Notes: generated by a model not told the origin, from the sequence alone. A stretch of DNA of 64,000 bases from Pedobacter foliorum (GCF_013266735.1 NZ_JABSNU010000001.1:186001-250000), one strand, 5' to 3'. Shown: positions 35,397 through 44,009, numbered from the stretch's first letter. A program made the numbers and translations.

Positions 35397-36458
35397 ATGG
35401 AGAGAATAAGGATACTTATTATTGAAGATAACAATGATATTAGAGAGAGTACCGCCGAAATTTTAATGCTAGGAAATTACGAAGTATTTCAGGCTATAAA
35501 TGGTAAAGATGGAGTGGAATTGGCCGTAAAACACTTGCCAGATGTTATTTTATGTGATATAATGATGCCTGAGCTTGACGGCTATGGCGTATTACACCTT
35601 TTAAATAAAACACCTGAAACATCAGCAATACCCTTTATTTTTTTAACTGCCAAAACTGAGCGTATTGATATGAGGAAGGGAATGGAAATGGGAGCAGATG
35701 ACTACCTAACTAAACCATTTGATGATGTAGAGCTGTTAAACGCAATAGAATGCAGGGTAAAGAAAAGAGATTTACAAAAACAGCTATATAGCCAATCTCT
35801 CGATAAACTGGATAGCCTTTTTAATAGTAACAGGGGATTAGAAGAACTTGCCAAGTTAATTTCTGAACGAAAGGTTAGGCATATAAAGAAAAAACAGGTT
35901 GTTTATTATGAAGGAGATACTGTGAATGGTGTGTATCTCATAGTTTCCGGGAGCATTAAAACTTTTAAAGTAGCGGAGGATGGTAGAGAGCTGTTAACCG
36001 GAATATACGGCAAAGATGAATATTTTGGAATTGCTGCATTACTTGCTAATGAAAACTATCAGGAAACCAGTGAAGCAATGGCGGATACATCGCTATGCCT
36101 GCTTCCTAAAGATTTTTTAGAGCCTTTGCTTAATAAGTACCCTATAGTTGCAGCGCAGTTTATTAAACTTTTAGCCAACAATGTATTGAATAAAGAAGAA
36201 CAGTTGCTTCAGTTAGCTTACCATTCAGTAAGAAAACGCATGGCAGAAGTATTGATAAGATTAAGTAATATCAATGAGGCTTCAGCCAAAGGCGTCTTAT
36301 TAAGTATGTCAAGAGATAATCTTGCTGCAATGGCAGGAATGGCAACAGAAACAGTAAGTAGAATTTTAAGTGACTTTAAGGATGAGGAATTAATTGAACG
36401 AAAGGGCAGTCAGATTCTGATCCTCGATCATTTAAGACTACAGACAATGAAAAACTGA
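35397..36458 (+). CDS. Response regulator fused to Crp/Fnr DNA-binding module
   Basis: A 353-residue fusion. Residues 1-125 are a receiver domain (DNND acidic patch, phospho-acceptor Asp54 in ILCDIMMPELDG, FLTAKT, TKPFDD). Residues about 160-265 form a cNMP-binding-like beta barrel (YYEGDTVNGVYLIVSGSIK), and 275-350 a Crp-type winged helix (LLSMSRDNLAAMAGMATETVSRIL). It lacks the N-terminal Cys cluster of FNR, so it should not sense oxygen through Fe-S. The kinase encoded 5 bases upstream would phosphorylate it. It plausibly replaces both FixJ and FixK in one protein. Confidence 0.88.
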   Translation: MERIRILIIEDNNDIRESTAEILMLGNYEVFQAINGKDGVELAVKHLPDVILCDIMMPELDGYGVLHLLNKTPETSAIPFIFLTAKTERIDMRKGMEMGADDYLTKPFDDVELLNAIECRVKKRDLQKQLYSQSLDKLDSLFNSNRGLEELAKLISERKVRHIKKKQVVYYEGDTVNGVYLIVSGSIKTFKVAEDGRELLTGIYGKDEYFGIAALLANENYQETSEAMADTSLCLLPKDFLEPLLNKYPIVAAQFIKLLANNVLNKEEQLLQLAYHSVRKRMAEVLIRLSNINEASAKGVLLSMSRDNLAAMAGMATETVSRILSDFKDEELIERKGSQILILDHLRLQTMKN

Positions 36459-36472
36459 CGAAGATCACTATT

Positions 36473-36485
36473 TTGATGTGATCAA
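36473..36485. promoter_or_regulatory. FNR/CRP-like palindrome upstream of ldh-like/hemN
   Basis: TTGAT-GTG-ATCAA is an FNR-type half-site pair with a 3-base instead of the usual 4-base spacer. It overlaps a second inverted repeat, GATCAC (36463-36468) with GTGATC (36478-36483). It lies 55 bases before the probable ATG at 36540. It is a candidate target of the REC-Crp protein encoded just upstream. Confidence 0.45.
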
Positions 36486-36539
36486 TCTCATTCTTTAAAA
36501 GGAGGCTACCTCTTAATTTTGATAGATAAATTCAAAAGA

Positions 36540-37013
36540 ATGAGAGTTGTAGCATATAGTATTAAGTCAACGGAAAAGGAGCCGTTGGCGATAGCCAATC
36601 ATAAAAAGCATGATATTACGCTGATTTCCAATTCATTATCGGATGAAACTGTGTTCTATGCGGAAGGTAAAGATGCAGTTGTTGTTTTTACCGATGATAA
36701 GGTATCAGCCAAAGTAATTAATAAGTTAGCCAAGCTTGGTATAAGGTATATCGCAACAAGATCAATTGATAGTTCTCATATTGATCAACAAGAAGCTAGC
36801 AATCAAAATATTAAGATTGCTAGCGTTCCATCATCAGCTTTAAATGGAATTAATGAAGATGGTCTTCCAATGGCTCTTGCCACAGAAACCATCAATAATC
36901 TGGATAAATGGCAAGGACAACGCTGCTTAGGAGATGCATGTATATGTTCTAGGTCATGTGGCCAGAAAATTACGCTAAACGTTAACGCAAAATTTGGTAG
37001 AGATGATAAATAG
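36540..37013 (+). CDS. Orphan D-2-hydroxyacid dehydrogenase N-terminal domain with cysteine tail
   Basis: A 157-residue protein counted from ATG 36540; a TTG at 36519 would add seven residues. It matches only the catalytic N-domain of D-lactate dehydrogenases (RVVAYSIKSTEKEPL, DAVVVFTDDKVSAKVINKLAKLGIRYIATRS) and ends near where the NAD-binding domain should begin (PMALATETINNL). A CLGDACICSRSCG segment with four cysteines follows, replacing the dehydrogenase core. Catalysis as a dehydrogenase is impossible without the NAD domain. It overlaps hemN by 11 bases. A ligand- or metal-binding accessory role in microaerobic metabolism is a guess. Confidence 0.7.
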   Translation: MRVVAYSIKSTEKEPLAIANHKKHDITLISNSLSDETVFYAEGKDAVVVFTDDKVSAKVINKLAKLGIRYIATRSIDSSHIDQQEASNQNIKIASVPSSALNGINEDGLPMALATETINNLDKWQGQRCLGDACICSRSCGQKITLNVNAKFGRDDK

Positions 37014-38364
37014 TAGCTCTATAACTGATAAGTATCGCGTTGCAGCACCTCGATATACCAGCTATCCTACAGTGCCATTCTGGGATGAACGAAGCTTTAA
37101 TGAAGGCAAATGGATTGATAAGCTCATTACTGCCACTAATAACAGTAAAGAAGGGATAAGTCTATACGTCCACTTGCCATACTGCGAAAGCTTATGTACC
37201 TATTGTGGTTGCAATACAAGGATTACCAAGAATCATGGCGTCGAAATTCCTTATATTAAAGCAGTTCTAAAAGAATGGACCATATATACCGCTCATCTTG
37301 GTATGGTGCCTGTCATAAAAGAAATACACTTGGGTGGAGGAACACCCACTTTCTTCAGTCCTGAAAACCTTGAGCTATTGATTAATGGCCTTGTTGGGCC
37401 ATCCGGTTTACATGAAGAAGCTGTATTTAGCCTTGAGGCTCATCCCAATAATACCACAGATGAACACCTTGCCCTTTTATACAAACTCGGATTTAAGCGA
37501 TTGAGCCTAGGTATCCAGGATTTTGATAAAAAAGTGCAGGCAATAATTAATCGAGTACAAACTTATAAATCTGTTGAGTTAATAACTAAAAAGGCAAGGA
37601 AATTGGGATATCAGTCAATCAATTATGACCTGATTTATGGGTTGCCACTCCAGACCTTGAACGGCTTAAGTAAAACAATAAAATCTGTACTAAAATTAAA
37701 ACCTGATAGAATCGCTTTTTATAGCTATGCTCATGTTCCATGGGTAAAGCCAGGTCAACGTAAGTATACTGAAGATCAGTTGCCCTCCGTAGATCTGAAG
37801 AAGGGTTTGTATGAAATGGGGAGAGCCCAGCTTATAGAAGGAGGGTATTTTGAAATAGGTATGGACCATTTTTCGTTGAAAACAGATAGTCTTTATAATG
37901 CTGAGCGAGAAGGTAAATTGCATAGAAATTTTATGGGCTATACAGAACAACCAAGTAGTGTTTTGATTGGATTAGGGGTCTCTTCTATTAGTGATTGCTG
38001 GACTGCCTTTGCTCAAAATGTGAAAAGTGTAGAAGAGTACATAAGTTTAGTAGAAAGCGGAGAATTACCCCTCAGCAAAGGGCATATCCTAAATGAAACA
38101 GATCTGGTAATTCGCAAGCACATTTTAAATTTGATGTGTAAAGGACATACATCCTGGAAAAAACCTGAAGAGATGGATGATAAAGTAGAAGATGGTATAA
38201 GAAGAATGAAATGGTTAGCTCAAGACGGTCTGGTAATGCTTTCAGATTATGATGTACGCGTTACAGAGTATGGAAAGAAATTTCTCAGGAACATATGTAT
38301 GGCGTTTGATGCCCGGCTATGGGCAAATGTACCAAGCACTCAGATATTTAGCTTAGCAGATTAA
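37003..38364 (+). CDS. hemN: Oxygen-independent coproporphyrinogen III oxidase
   Basis: A 453-residue radical SAM enzyme counted from ATG 37003; a TTG three codons earlier is possible. Cys61-x3-Cys65-x2-Cys68-x-Cys70 (CESLCTYCGC) is the HemN-type 4Fe-4S motif, and HLGGGTPTFFSPENL is the SAM-binding glycine motif. RYTSYPTVPFW at the N-terminus separates true HemN from HemW. It converts coproporphyrinogen III to protoporphyrinogen IX without oxygen, supplying heme to the neighbouring cbb3 oxidase under low oxygen. It is translationally coupled to the upstream gene and ends one base from the convergent SafE-like gene. Confidence 0.93.
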   Translation: MINSSSITDKYRVAAPRYTSYPTVPFWDERSFNEGKWIDKLITATNNSKEGISLYVHLPYCESLCTYCGCNTRITKNHGVEIPYIKAVLKEWTIYTAHLGMVPVIKEIHLGGGTPTFFSPENLELLINGLVGPSGLHEEAVFSLEAHPNNTTDEHLALLYKLGFKRLSLGIQDFDKKVQAIINRVQTYKSVELITKKARKLGYQSINYDLIYGLPLQTLNGLSKTIKSVLKLKPDRIAFYSYAHVPWVKPGQRKYTEDQLPSVDLKKGLYEMGRAQLIEGGYFEIGMDHFSLKTDSLYNAEREGKLHRNFMGYTEQPSSVLIGLGVSSISDCWTAFAQNVKSVEEYISLVESGELPLSKGHILNETDLVIRKHILNLMCKGHTSWKKPEEMDDKVEDGIRRMKWLAQDGLVMLSDYDVRVTEYGKKFLRNICMAFDARLWANVPSTQIFSLAD

Positions 38365-38373
38365 ATTATCTGC
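38356..38373. repeat. Inverted repeat enclosing both convergent stop codons
   Basis: GCAGAT (38356-38361) and ATCTGC (38368-38373) are perfectly complementary around a 6-base loop that contains the hemN TAA and part of the stop of the minus-strand SafE-like gene. No T-tract flanks it, so it is at best a weak bidirectional terminator. Confidence 0.4.
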
Positions 38374-39052
38374 ATTCAATTGTATTGGAATTTGGTTTTT
38401 GTGGACTCAAATAGGGGATGTTTAATTCAAGTCCCCTAAATAAAAACCAGAAACCCAGAATTAGCATTGCATAAGGAACAACTTTATTCAGTGTCCTTCT
38501 AAAAGTAAAACCAGAAAAACCGACAACAATGGCTGCGCCCAGCATTAGTGGTATTGTTCCTACTCCAAACCAGAACATATAAAATACACCCTGTTTAACG
38601 CTATCTGTATTTAATGCTCCCGCCAGCGCCAGATAAACGAATCCGCATGGCAACAAGCCATTTATCATTCCGATTATTAAATGATTTAATTTGTGTTTGA
38701 AAGCATAGTTAAATACTTTATTAAATGGACCCAGTATTTTTACCGAAGTTTCCTTAAAAAAAGAGAATTTAAGCAATCTAGAACCGGCAGCGAGTATGAT
38801 CAATACCCCTGTAAATATACTGATGCCTTGCTGGATTCCGGCCTGCCATATTTGTTTCCCTATTAATCCAACTAATGCGCCTAATAAACAGTACGAAACA
38901 ATGCGTCCGAATTGATAGAGTAATTTATTCCATAGTAAACTGAGCCATCCTGATTGTCTTAACGGAACCGCAAAAGCTAATGGTCCACACATACCGATGC
39001 AATGCAATGAACCTAGTAAGCCGATAAAAAATGCTAATCTTTCGTTGCTCAT
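38366..39052 (-). CDS. SafE/UreH-like membrane protein of the cbb3 oxidase operon
   Basis: A 228-residue protein with about six hydrophobic segments, belonging to the sulfite exporter TauE/SafE or UreH-like family. FIGLLGSLHCIGMCGPLAFAVP at residues 9-30 has the conserved LHCxGMCGP motif, whose cysteines and histidine suggest metal binding. GLLPCGFVYLALAGAL follows at about residue 131. In many Bacteroidota and Proteobacteria this gene closes the cco operon and is thought to help copper or heme delivery. It overlaps the ccoH-like gene by 4 bases. Confidence 0.82.
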   Translation of the reverse strand: MSNERLAFFIGLLGSLHCIGMCGPLAFAVPLRQSGWLSLLWNKLLYQFGRIVSYCLLGALVGLIGKQIWQAGIQQGISIFTGVLIILAAGSRLLKFSFFKETSVKILGPFNKVFNYAFKHKLNHLIIGMINGLLPCGFVYLALAGALNTDSVKQGVFYMFWFGVGTIPLMLGAAIVVGFSGFTFRRTLNKVVPYAMLILGFWFLFRGLELNIPYLSPQKPNSNTIECR

Positions 39053-39477
39053 GGTATTGAAACCTCCTGTTCATTTAAATAAGCATTGCCATTGTTGGCT
39101 TTCCATTGCATAATGAACTTCCAGTTTCCTTTCGCTAAATCTTTGGATGCCAGAATCACATTTTTACTGCTGTCACTTTTAAAATTCATCATTCTATCCA
39201 TGCTTTTTTTTGCCGTACGCATTATTTTTAATGTTCCGGTAGCTTCAGTTTTAAATGTTATAATCAAGTTTTCATTTGATAATGTTATTACTGGCAATGC
39301 ATTATCCTTTATTACCTGCTCTTTTAATGCGAATTCATGATCATAGTTCAGTCCCTTTTCGTAGTAATCCTGATCAACAAGCGCATCAGTTTCACTCCTA
39401 ATCATAAGTACAGCCAGTACTACGATGAAAGTCATAAACGACAGCATTCCAATAATTAACTTTGTACCCCAATTCAT
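39049..39477 (-). CDS. ccoH: FixH/CcoH-like oxidase accessory protein
   Basis: A 142-residue protein with one N-terminal transmembrane helix (about 5-27) and a periplasmic beta-rich domain. ALVDQDYYEKGLNYDHEF at about 32-50 is the conserved FixH segment. The family is needed for cbb3 oxidase assembly. It lies 4 bases after ccoG and overlaps the SafE-like gene, as in canonical ccoGHIS arrangements, although ccoI and ccoS here sit at the other end of the operon. Confidence 0.88.
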   Translation of the reverse strand: MNWGTKLIIGMLSFMTFIVVLAVLMIRSETDALVDQDYYEKGLNYDHEFALKEQVIKDNALPVITLSNENLIITFKTEATGTLKIMRTAKKSMDRMMNFKSDSSKNVILASKDLAKGNWKFIMQWKANNGNAYLNEQEVSIP

Positions 39478-39481
39478 ATTT

Positions 39482-40879
39482 TTAATTGTTTGAAGGTGCT
39501 ATAAATGTGGTTTCAAATCTATCTACAACCTTATTGTTCGACAGGAGTTTAAAACCGATTTTAGTTTTATACTGTTTGATAGCTTTTTGAGGCATTATAA
39601 CAAAGAACGTTACTTTAGTGCTACCTCCGTAAGCAATAGAATCCGGTTTTTGGATATACTGAATTTTCGCAGCCTTATCATCAGGTATGATCTCGAACTC
39701 CACCGTTTTGTTTGTTTTATTAACCATTTCAGCTGTATATAAATTACTTACAGTTTGGTCTTTATCCCTAAGCTGGTATAGTGTTCCGCTAGCTCGTAAA
39801 ATTGTTGTCTGTACGTCAGTGCGCTTAATTAACAGGAAGGAGAGTATAGTCATTAGCATCAATAGAACGGCAGAGTATCCGTAGATTTTCTTACTGATTT
39901 TAAAGGGTGTTTTATCCTTAATCTCTGTCTCTGATTTGAAGCCAATAAGTCTCGATGGTCTGTTAATTTTTTCCATCACCATATCGCAGGCATCGATACA
40001 TGCGGTACAATTAACGCACTCCAGTTGAGTGCCATTTCTTATATCGATACCGGTGGGGCAGACCTGAACACATAATTTACAGTCAATACAATCTCCACCC
40101 TGATTTTCCAGGCCCTTATTTACTTTATTTCTAGGCTCACCACGTTCATAATCATAAGCCACAATGATACTTTGATTATCCAGGAGAACTCCTTGTAATC
40201 TACCATACGGACACACTACTGTACAGACCAATTCTCTAACCCTGGAAAAAACTAAGTAGAATATTAGAGAAAACACCCCTATAGCTATAAAGCCAGATAG
40301 GTGGTCTTTAATCGGTTCAGTGACAATCTCGATAAGCGTATCAGACCCAATAAGATAGGCGAGAAAAACATTGGAGATCAGAAATGAAATACAGAAAAAG
40401 AGCACATGTTTTAACGTTTTTTTAGAGAATTTATTAAAGGTTAATGGTGCGGAGTCTAGTTTTCTCTGCTGATTTTGATCTCCTTCAATCCAGTTCTCAA
40501 TTTTTCTGAACACCATTTCCAGAAATATGGTTTGCGGACAGACCCAGCCACAGAATACTCGTCCGAAGATCACAGTGAAAAGCACAATGAATACGATGAA
40601 AATCAGTAGTGCCAATACAAAAAGATAAAAATCCTGAGGCCAGAAAATGATCCCAAAAAAGACAAACTTTCTTTCCAGCACATTCAGAAGTATCAGTTGT
40701 TCTCCATTCAGCTTAATAAATGGCGCAGAGAATAGTAATAAAAGGAAGAAGTAACTAACCGCTGAGCGATACCTGTACAGTTTTCCTTTTATTATCTTCG
40801 GATAAATCCACTTTCTCTTTAGACCATCATCTGTAAGCGTGGATACCTGATCTCTAAAATGTGCTGGCGTTTGTGACAT
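39482..40879 (-). CDS. ccoG: Cytochrome c oxidase accessory protein CcoG
   Basis: A 465-residue membrane iron-sulfur protein. CGWVCPQTIFLEM with several transmembrane helices precedes a double 4Fe-4S motif, CIDCKLCVQVCP and CVNCTACIDACD. An Ig-like C-terminal domain (about 350-465) ends the protein. CcoG acts as a cupric reductase supporting copper delivery to cbb3 oxidase. All expected cysteines are present. It starts 1 base after ccoP, so the two are cotranslated. Confidence 0.93.
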   Translation of the reverse strand: MSQTPAHFRDQVSTLTDDGLKRKWIYPKIIKGKLYRYRSAVSYFFLLLLFSAPFIKLNGEQLILLNVLERKFVFFGIIFWPQDFYLFVLALLIFIVFIVLFTVIFGRVFCGWVCPQTIFLEMVFRKIENWIEGDQNQQRKLDSAPLTFNKFSKKTLKHVLFFCISFLISNVFLAYLIGSDTLIEIVTEPIKDHLSGFIAIGVFSLIFYLVFSRVRELVCTVVCPYGRLQGVLLDNQSIIVAYDYERGEPRNKVNKGLENQGGDCIDCKLCVQVCPTGIDIRNGTQLECVNCTACIDACDMVMEKINRPSRLIGFKSETEIKDKTPFKISKKIYGYSAVLLMLMTILSFLLIKRTDVQTTILRASGTLYQLRDKDQTVSNLYTAEMVNKTNKTVEFEIIPDDKAAKIQYIQKPDSIAYGGSTKVTFFVIMPQKAIKQYKTKIGFKLLSNNKVVDRFETTFIAPSNN

Positions 40880-40880
40880 T

Positions 40881-41678
40881 TTAATTCTGTTTTGTACCCT
40901 GTGGTGCCTTGGCGTTAGCAGGATTACTGCCCTTAAGAGACATGATGTAACTCGTTAAATCTGCAATCTGTTTGGGTTTCATCGTTTTTTCCCAGGCAAT
41001 CATACCTTTGTCGGGCACACCATATTTAATGGTTTTAAAAATATCATTTACTGTTCCACCATGAAGCCAGAATTCATCTGTTAAGTTTGGCCCTACTAAA
41101 CCTTCCGCATGTTCACCATGGCATGGAGCACACGCAGTTTTAAACAGACCTGCACCGGCTGCAAGTACGGCAGGATCTTTGGACTGCTCAACATTGTTTT
41201 CATTTATTTTATTGGCAGAGCTTCCGGGTTTTTGCAGAAACGCGATTTTAGCATCCTCAGCCTGTCTGAGTTCAATGGTATATTCTTCTTCCTGTAGCTT
41301 ACCTAAACCAAACACATGATAACTTAGCAAGTAAACAATAGCAAAAATGATTGTTCCATAAAATAGTACCATAAACCAGGCAGGAGTGGGGTTGTCAAGT
41401 TCAGCTATTCCATCAAATTTATGCTCCATTACAATATCCTTTTCTTCAGATATTGGTCTCAAGCCCATTAGTTTTGTCCAAATAGAAGGTCCTTTATGAA
41501 CCGCTGCCTCTGTGTGTTCAGCTGCCAGCCGCTTTAATTCTCTTTCTTCAGGTGTTACAAACGGAGTAGGATTTAGGGTTTCCTGAACATACACTTTTAT
41601 TACCTTTAAAAGCAGTACAGAAACTGCCAGGAGCAATACTGCGGTAATCAGTAAAGCCCAGATAAACATATCTGTCAT
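40881..41678 (-). CDS. ccoP: cbb3 oxidase subunit III, single-heme cytochrome c
   Basis: A 265-residue membrane-anchored cytochrome c. There are two hydrophobic segments (about 5-25 and 100-120). The second is followed by one c-type heme site, CAPCHG (FKTACAPCHG), and the axial Met is probably in GMIAWEKTM. Classical proteobacterial CcoP has two heme c groups; this shorter form has one, as in many Bacteroidota. Its start codon overlaps the stop of the small CcoQ-like gene (ATGA). Confidence 0.92.
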   Translation of the reverse strand: MTDMFIWALLITAVLLLAVSVLLLKVIKVYVQETLNPTPFVTPEERELKRLAAEHTEAAVHKGPSIWTKLMGLRPISEEKDIVMEHKFDGIAELDNPTPAWFMVLFYGTIIFAIVYLLSYHVFGLGKLQEEEYTIELRQAEDAKIAFLQKPGSSANKINENNVEQSKDPAVLAAGAGLFKTACAPCHGEHAEGLVGPNLTDEFWLHGGTVNDIFKTIKYGVPDKGMIAWEKTMKPKQIADLTSYIMSLKGSNPANAKAPQGTKQN

Positions 41679-41842
41679 TGTACTTCGTCATTTAGGGGTA
41701 GCTCACTCATATACTTAATTTTATCTTTCTTCATTATTAAAAGCAATACTGCCACCATAATAAAGAACACCAGGAATATGCCAAGTGATGTTATTAGGTA
41801 CACCTGGCTATCATCTACTTGATTTAAAAATTGTTTAAACAT
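41675..41842 (-). CDS. ccoQ: CcoQ-like small membrane subunit (55 residues)
   Basis: A short gene. Reading the minus strand from 41842 gives MFKQFLNQVDDSQVYLITS, then a single transmembrane helix (GIFLVFFIMVAVLLLIM, about 21-37), a basic KKDKIK stop-transfer and an acidic tail ending NDEVQ. The order ccoN/O, this gene, ccoP and the size match CcoQ/FixQ. It overlaps ccoP by 4 bases and lies 18 bases after ccoNO. CcoQ stabilises the assembled cbb3 complex. Confidence 0.82.
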   Translation of the reverse strand: MFKQFLNQVDDSQVYLITSLGIFLVFFIMVAVLLLIMKKDKIKYMSELPLNDEVQ

Positions 41843-41860
41843 CTTTTCTGAATTTTAGGT

Positions 41861-43972
41861 CTATTTAGCTTTAATGTCTGTGCCTAACCTTTGTAAGTAG
41901 GCTATAATTGCAATAATTTCCCTGTCACTTTGAACGCGTACGTTATTCTTTTGAAGATCTGCAGCAATCTCTTTTGCCTGATTGTCCAGGTGAGTGTTGG
42001 CTTTATGTTCATAGCCAACCTCATAAGGAACACCAAGAGTTCGCATTGCATTAATCTTTGCAATGGTGGTTGTAGTGTCCAGCTTTTGATTAATCAACCA
42101 TTCATAAGGAGGCATAATACTACCCGGCGACATCGTTTGAGGATCTAATAGGTGGTTAAATTGCCAAGCATTTGAATATTTACCGCCTTCTCTTGCCAAA
42201 TCAGGACCGATACGCTTAGAACCCCATAGAAATGGGTGGTCGTATACAAATTCACCCGCCTTGCTGTACTCACCATATCTTTCAGTTTCTGACCTAAATG
42301 GTCGGATCATTTGAGAATGGCAACTTACACAGCCTTCTCTTATATAAAGATCACGTCCTTGTAATTCCAGAGGCGAATAAGGTTTTACACTACTAATGGT
42401 AGGGATATTTGATTCTATTGTAAATGTTGGCATCATCTCAATCATGCCGCCTATTAAGATCACTATTAATGAGAGCACCATAAATACCATTGGTTTTCGC
42501 TCTAATATTCTGTGTAACTTTTTGTCTGAACCAACAGGTTCATAGTCTTTTGGTAGCGCGAATGCCTCTGCAGGTTCATTGGCAACTAGTTTACCAGCTC
42601 TTGCAGTTTTTATGAGATTATAGGTCATTACGATTACGCCAATTAAATACATGGCACCGCCAATAGCCCTTAGTACATACATAGGGATGATTTGTAGCAA
42701 TGTTTCAAGGAAATTAGGATACTTTAACATCCCGTCCTCTGTAAATTGCTTCCACATTAAACCTTGGGTGAAACCTGCAAAATAAAGTGGTACTGCGTAG
42801 AAAATAATTCCGAGCGTGCCTATCCAAAAGTGAAATGCAGCAAGTTTTTTTGAGTATAATGGCGTTCTGTAAATTCTAGGTATCAACCAGTATAGAATTC
42901 CGAAGGTTAAAAAGCCATTCCATCCTAATGCACCAACGTGTACGTGCGCTACTATCCAATCGGTATAATGAGCAATCGCATTAATCTGTTTCAATGCTAA
43001 CATCGGGCCTTCAAATGTGGCCATACCATAAGCTGTTAAACCTACAACCATGAACTTTAACGTAGCATCTTCTCTTACTTTATCCCAGGCTCCGCGTAAT
43101 GTTAATAAACCATTGATCATACCGCCCCAGCTAGGAGCGATTAGCATAATAGAAAATACTACACCAAGTGATTGTGCCCATGAAGGAAGAGAAGTGTATA
43201 AAAGATGGTGAGGGCCGGCCCATATGTATATGAATATCAACGACCAAAAGTGTAAGATACTCAGCTTATAGGAATAAACAGGTCTGTTAGCCATTTTTGG
43301 CAGGAAGTAGTACATCATGCCCAAGTACGGTGTGGTTAGAAAGAAGGCTACTGCATTGTGGCCATACCACCACTGAACCAACGCATCCTGAACACCGGCA
43401 TACATATAATAGCTTTTAAACCATGATATGGGTAATTGAAATGAGTTTACAATATGTAGAACTGCTACAGTTACAAAAGTTGCTATGTAAAACCAAATGG
43501 CCACATACATGTGCTGTTCCCTTCTTTTAATGATCGTACCAAACATGTTTATCCCGAAAACTACCCAGATAACCGTTATGGCAATGTCAATTGGCCACTC
43601 CAGTTCAGCATATTCATGAGATGATGTAAACCCCAATGGAAGCGTGATTACTGCCGAAACAATAATGAGCTGCCATCCCCAGAAGTGGATCTTACTTAAT
43701 ACATCACTAAACATTCTTGCTTTTAGCAAGCGTTGTAAGGAGTAATAAACGCCCATAAAAATGGCATTACCCACAAACGCAAAAATTACAGCATTGGTGT
43801 GTAAAGGCCTGATGCGTCCGAAAGTGGTATACTGTGAACCCATGTTTAGTTCAGGCTTAAAGAGCTGCATCGCCGCAAGGAGCCCCACAATCATGCCTAT
43901 TATCCCCCAAACAATGGTGGCTACGGCAAAGTTCCTGACGATCTTATTGTCGTAATAGAATTTTTCAGTCAT
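41861..43972 (-). CDS. ccoNO: Fused cbb3 oxidase catalytic subunit and cytochrome c subunit (CcoN-CcoO)
   Basis: A 703-residue fusion. Residues 1-490 are the heme-copper subunit, with about 12 helices; His58 in IRPLHTNAV and the histidines of WYGHNAVAF and GPHHLLYT supply low-spin heme and CuB/heme b3 ligands. Residues about 500-703 are the CcoO-like domain with one heme c motif (EGCVSCHSQM) and GSIMPPYEW. CcoN and CcoO are separate proteins in proteobacteria; the fusion is typical of Bacteroidota. It forms the oxygen-reducing core of the high-affinity terminal oxidase. Confidence 0.95.
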   Translation of the reverse strand: MTEKFYYDNKIVRNFAVATIVWGIIGMIVGLLAAMQLFKPELNMGSQYTTFGRIRPLHTNAVIFAFVGNAIFMGVYYSLQRLLKARMFSDVLSKIHFWGWQLIIVSAVITLPLGFTSSHEYAELEWPIDIAITVIWVVFGINMFGTIIKRREQHMYVAIWFYIATFVTVAVLHIVNSFQLPISWFKSYYMYAGVQDALVQWWYGHNAVAFFLTTPYLGMMYYFLPKMANRPVYSYKLSILHFWSLIFIYIWAGPHHLLYTSLPSWAQSLGVVFSIMLIAPSWGGMINGLLTLRGAWDKVREDATLKFMVVGLTAYGMATFEGPMLALKQINAIAHYTDWIVAHVHVGALGWNGFLTFGILYWLIPRIYRTPLYSKKLAAFHFWIGTLGIIFYAVPLYFAGFTQGLMWKQFTEDGMLKYPNFLETLLQIIPMYVLRAIGGAMYLIGVIVMTYNLIKTARAGKLVANEPAEAFALPKDYEPVGSDKKLHRILERKPMVFMVLSLIVILIGGMIEMMPTFTIESNIPTISSVKPYSPLELQGRDLYIREGCVSCHSQMIRPFRSETERYGEYSKAGEFVYDHPFLWGSKRIGPDLAREGGKYSNAWQFNHLLDPQTMSPGSIMPPYEWLINQKLDTTTTIAKINAMRTLGVPYEVGYEHKANTHLDNQAKEIAADLQKNNVRVQSDREIIAIIAYLQRLGTDIKAK

Positions 43973-44009
43973 ATGTAAAATGTGTAGTTAACGCTTGTAA
44001 AAGTACTGC

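Noticed and set aside
35397..36458. Fe-S oxygen sensor of the FNR type
   Set aside because: The N-terminal cysteine cluster is missing; a receiver domain takes that place.
36498..36505. AGGAGG as a ribosome-binding site for the orphan dehydrogenase-domain gene
   Set aside because: It is about 35 bases before the likely ATG and 14 before the TTG, too far for either, and Bacteroidota rarely rely on such sites.
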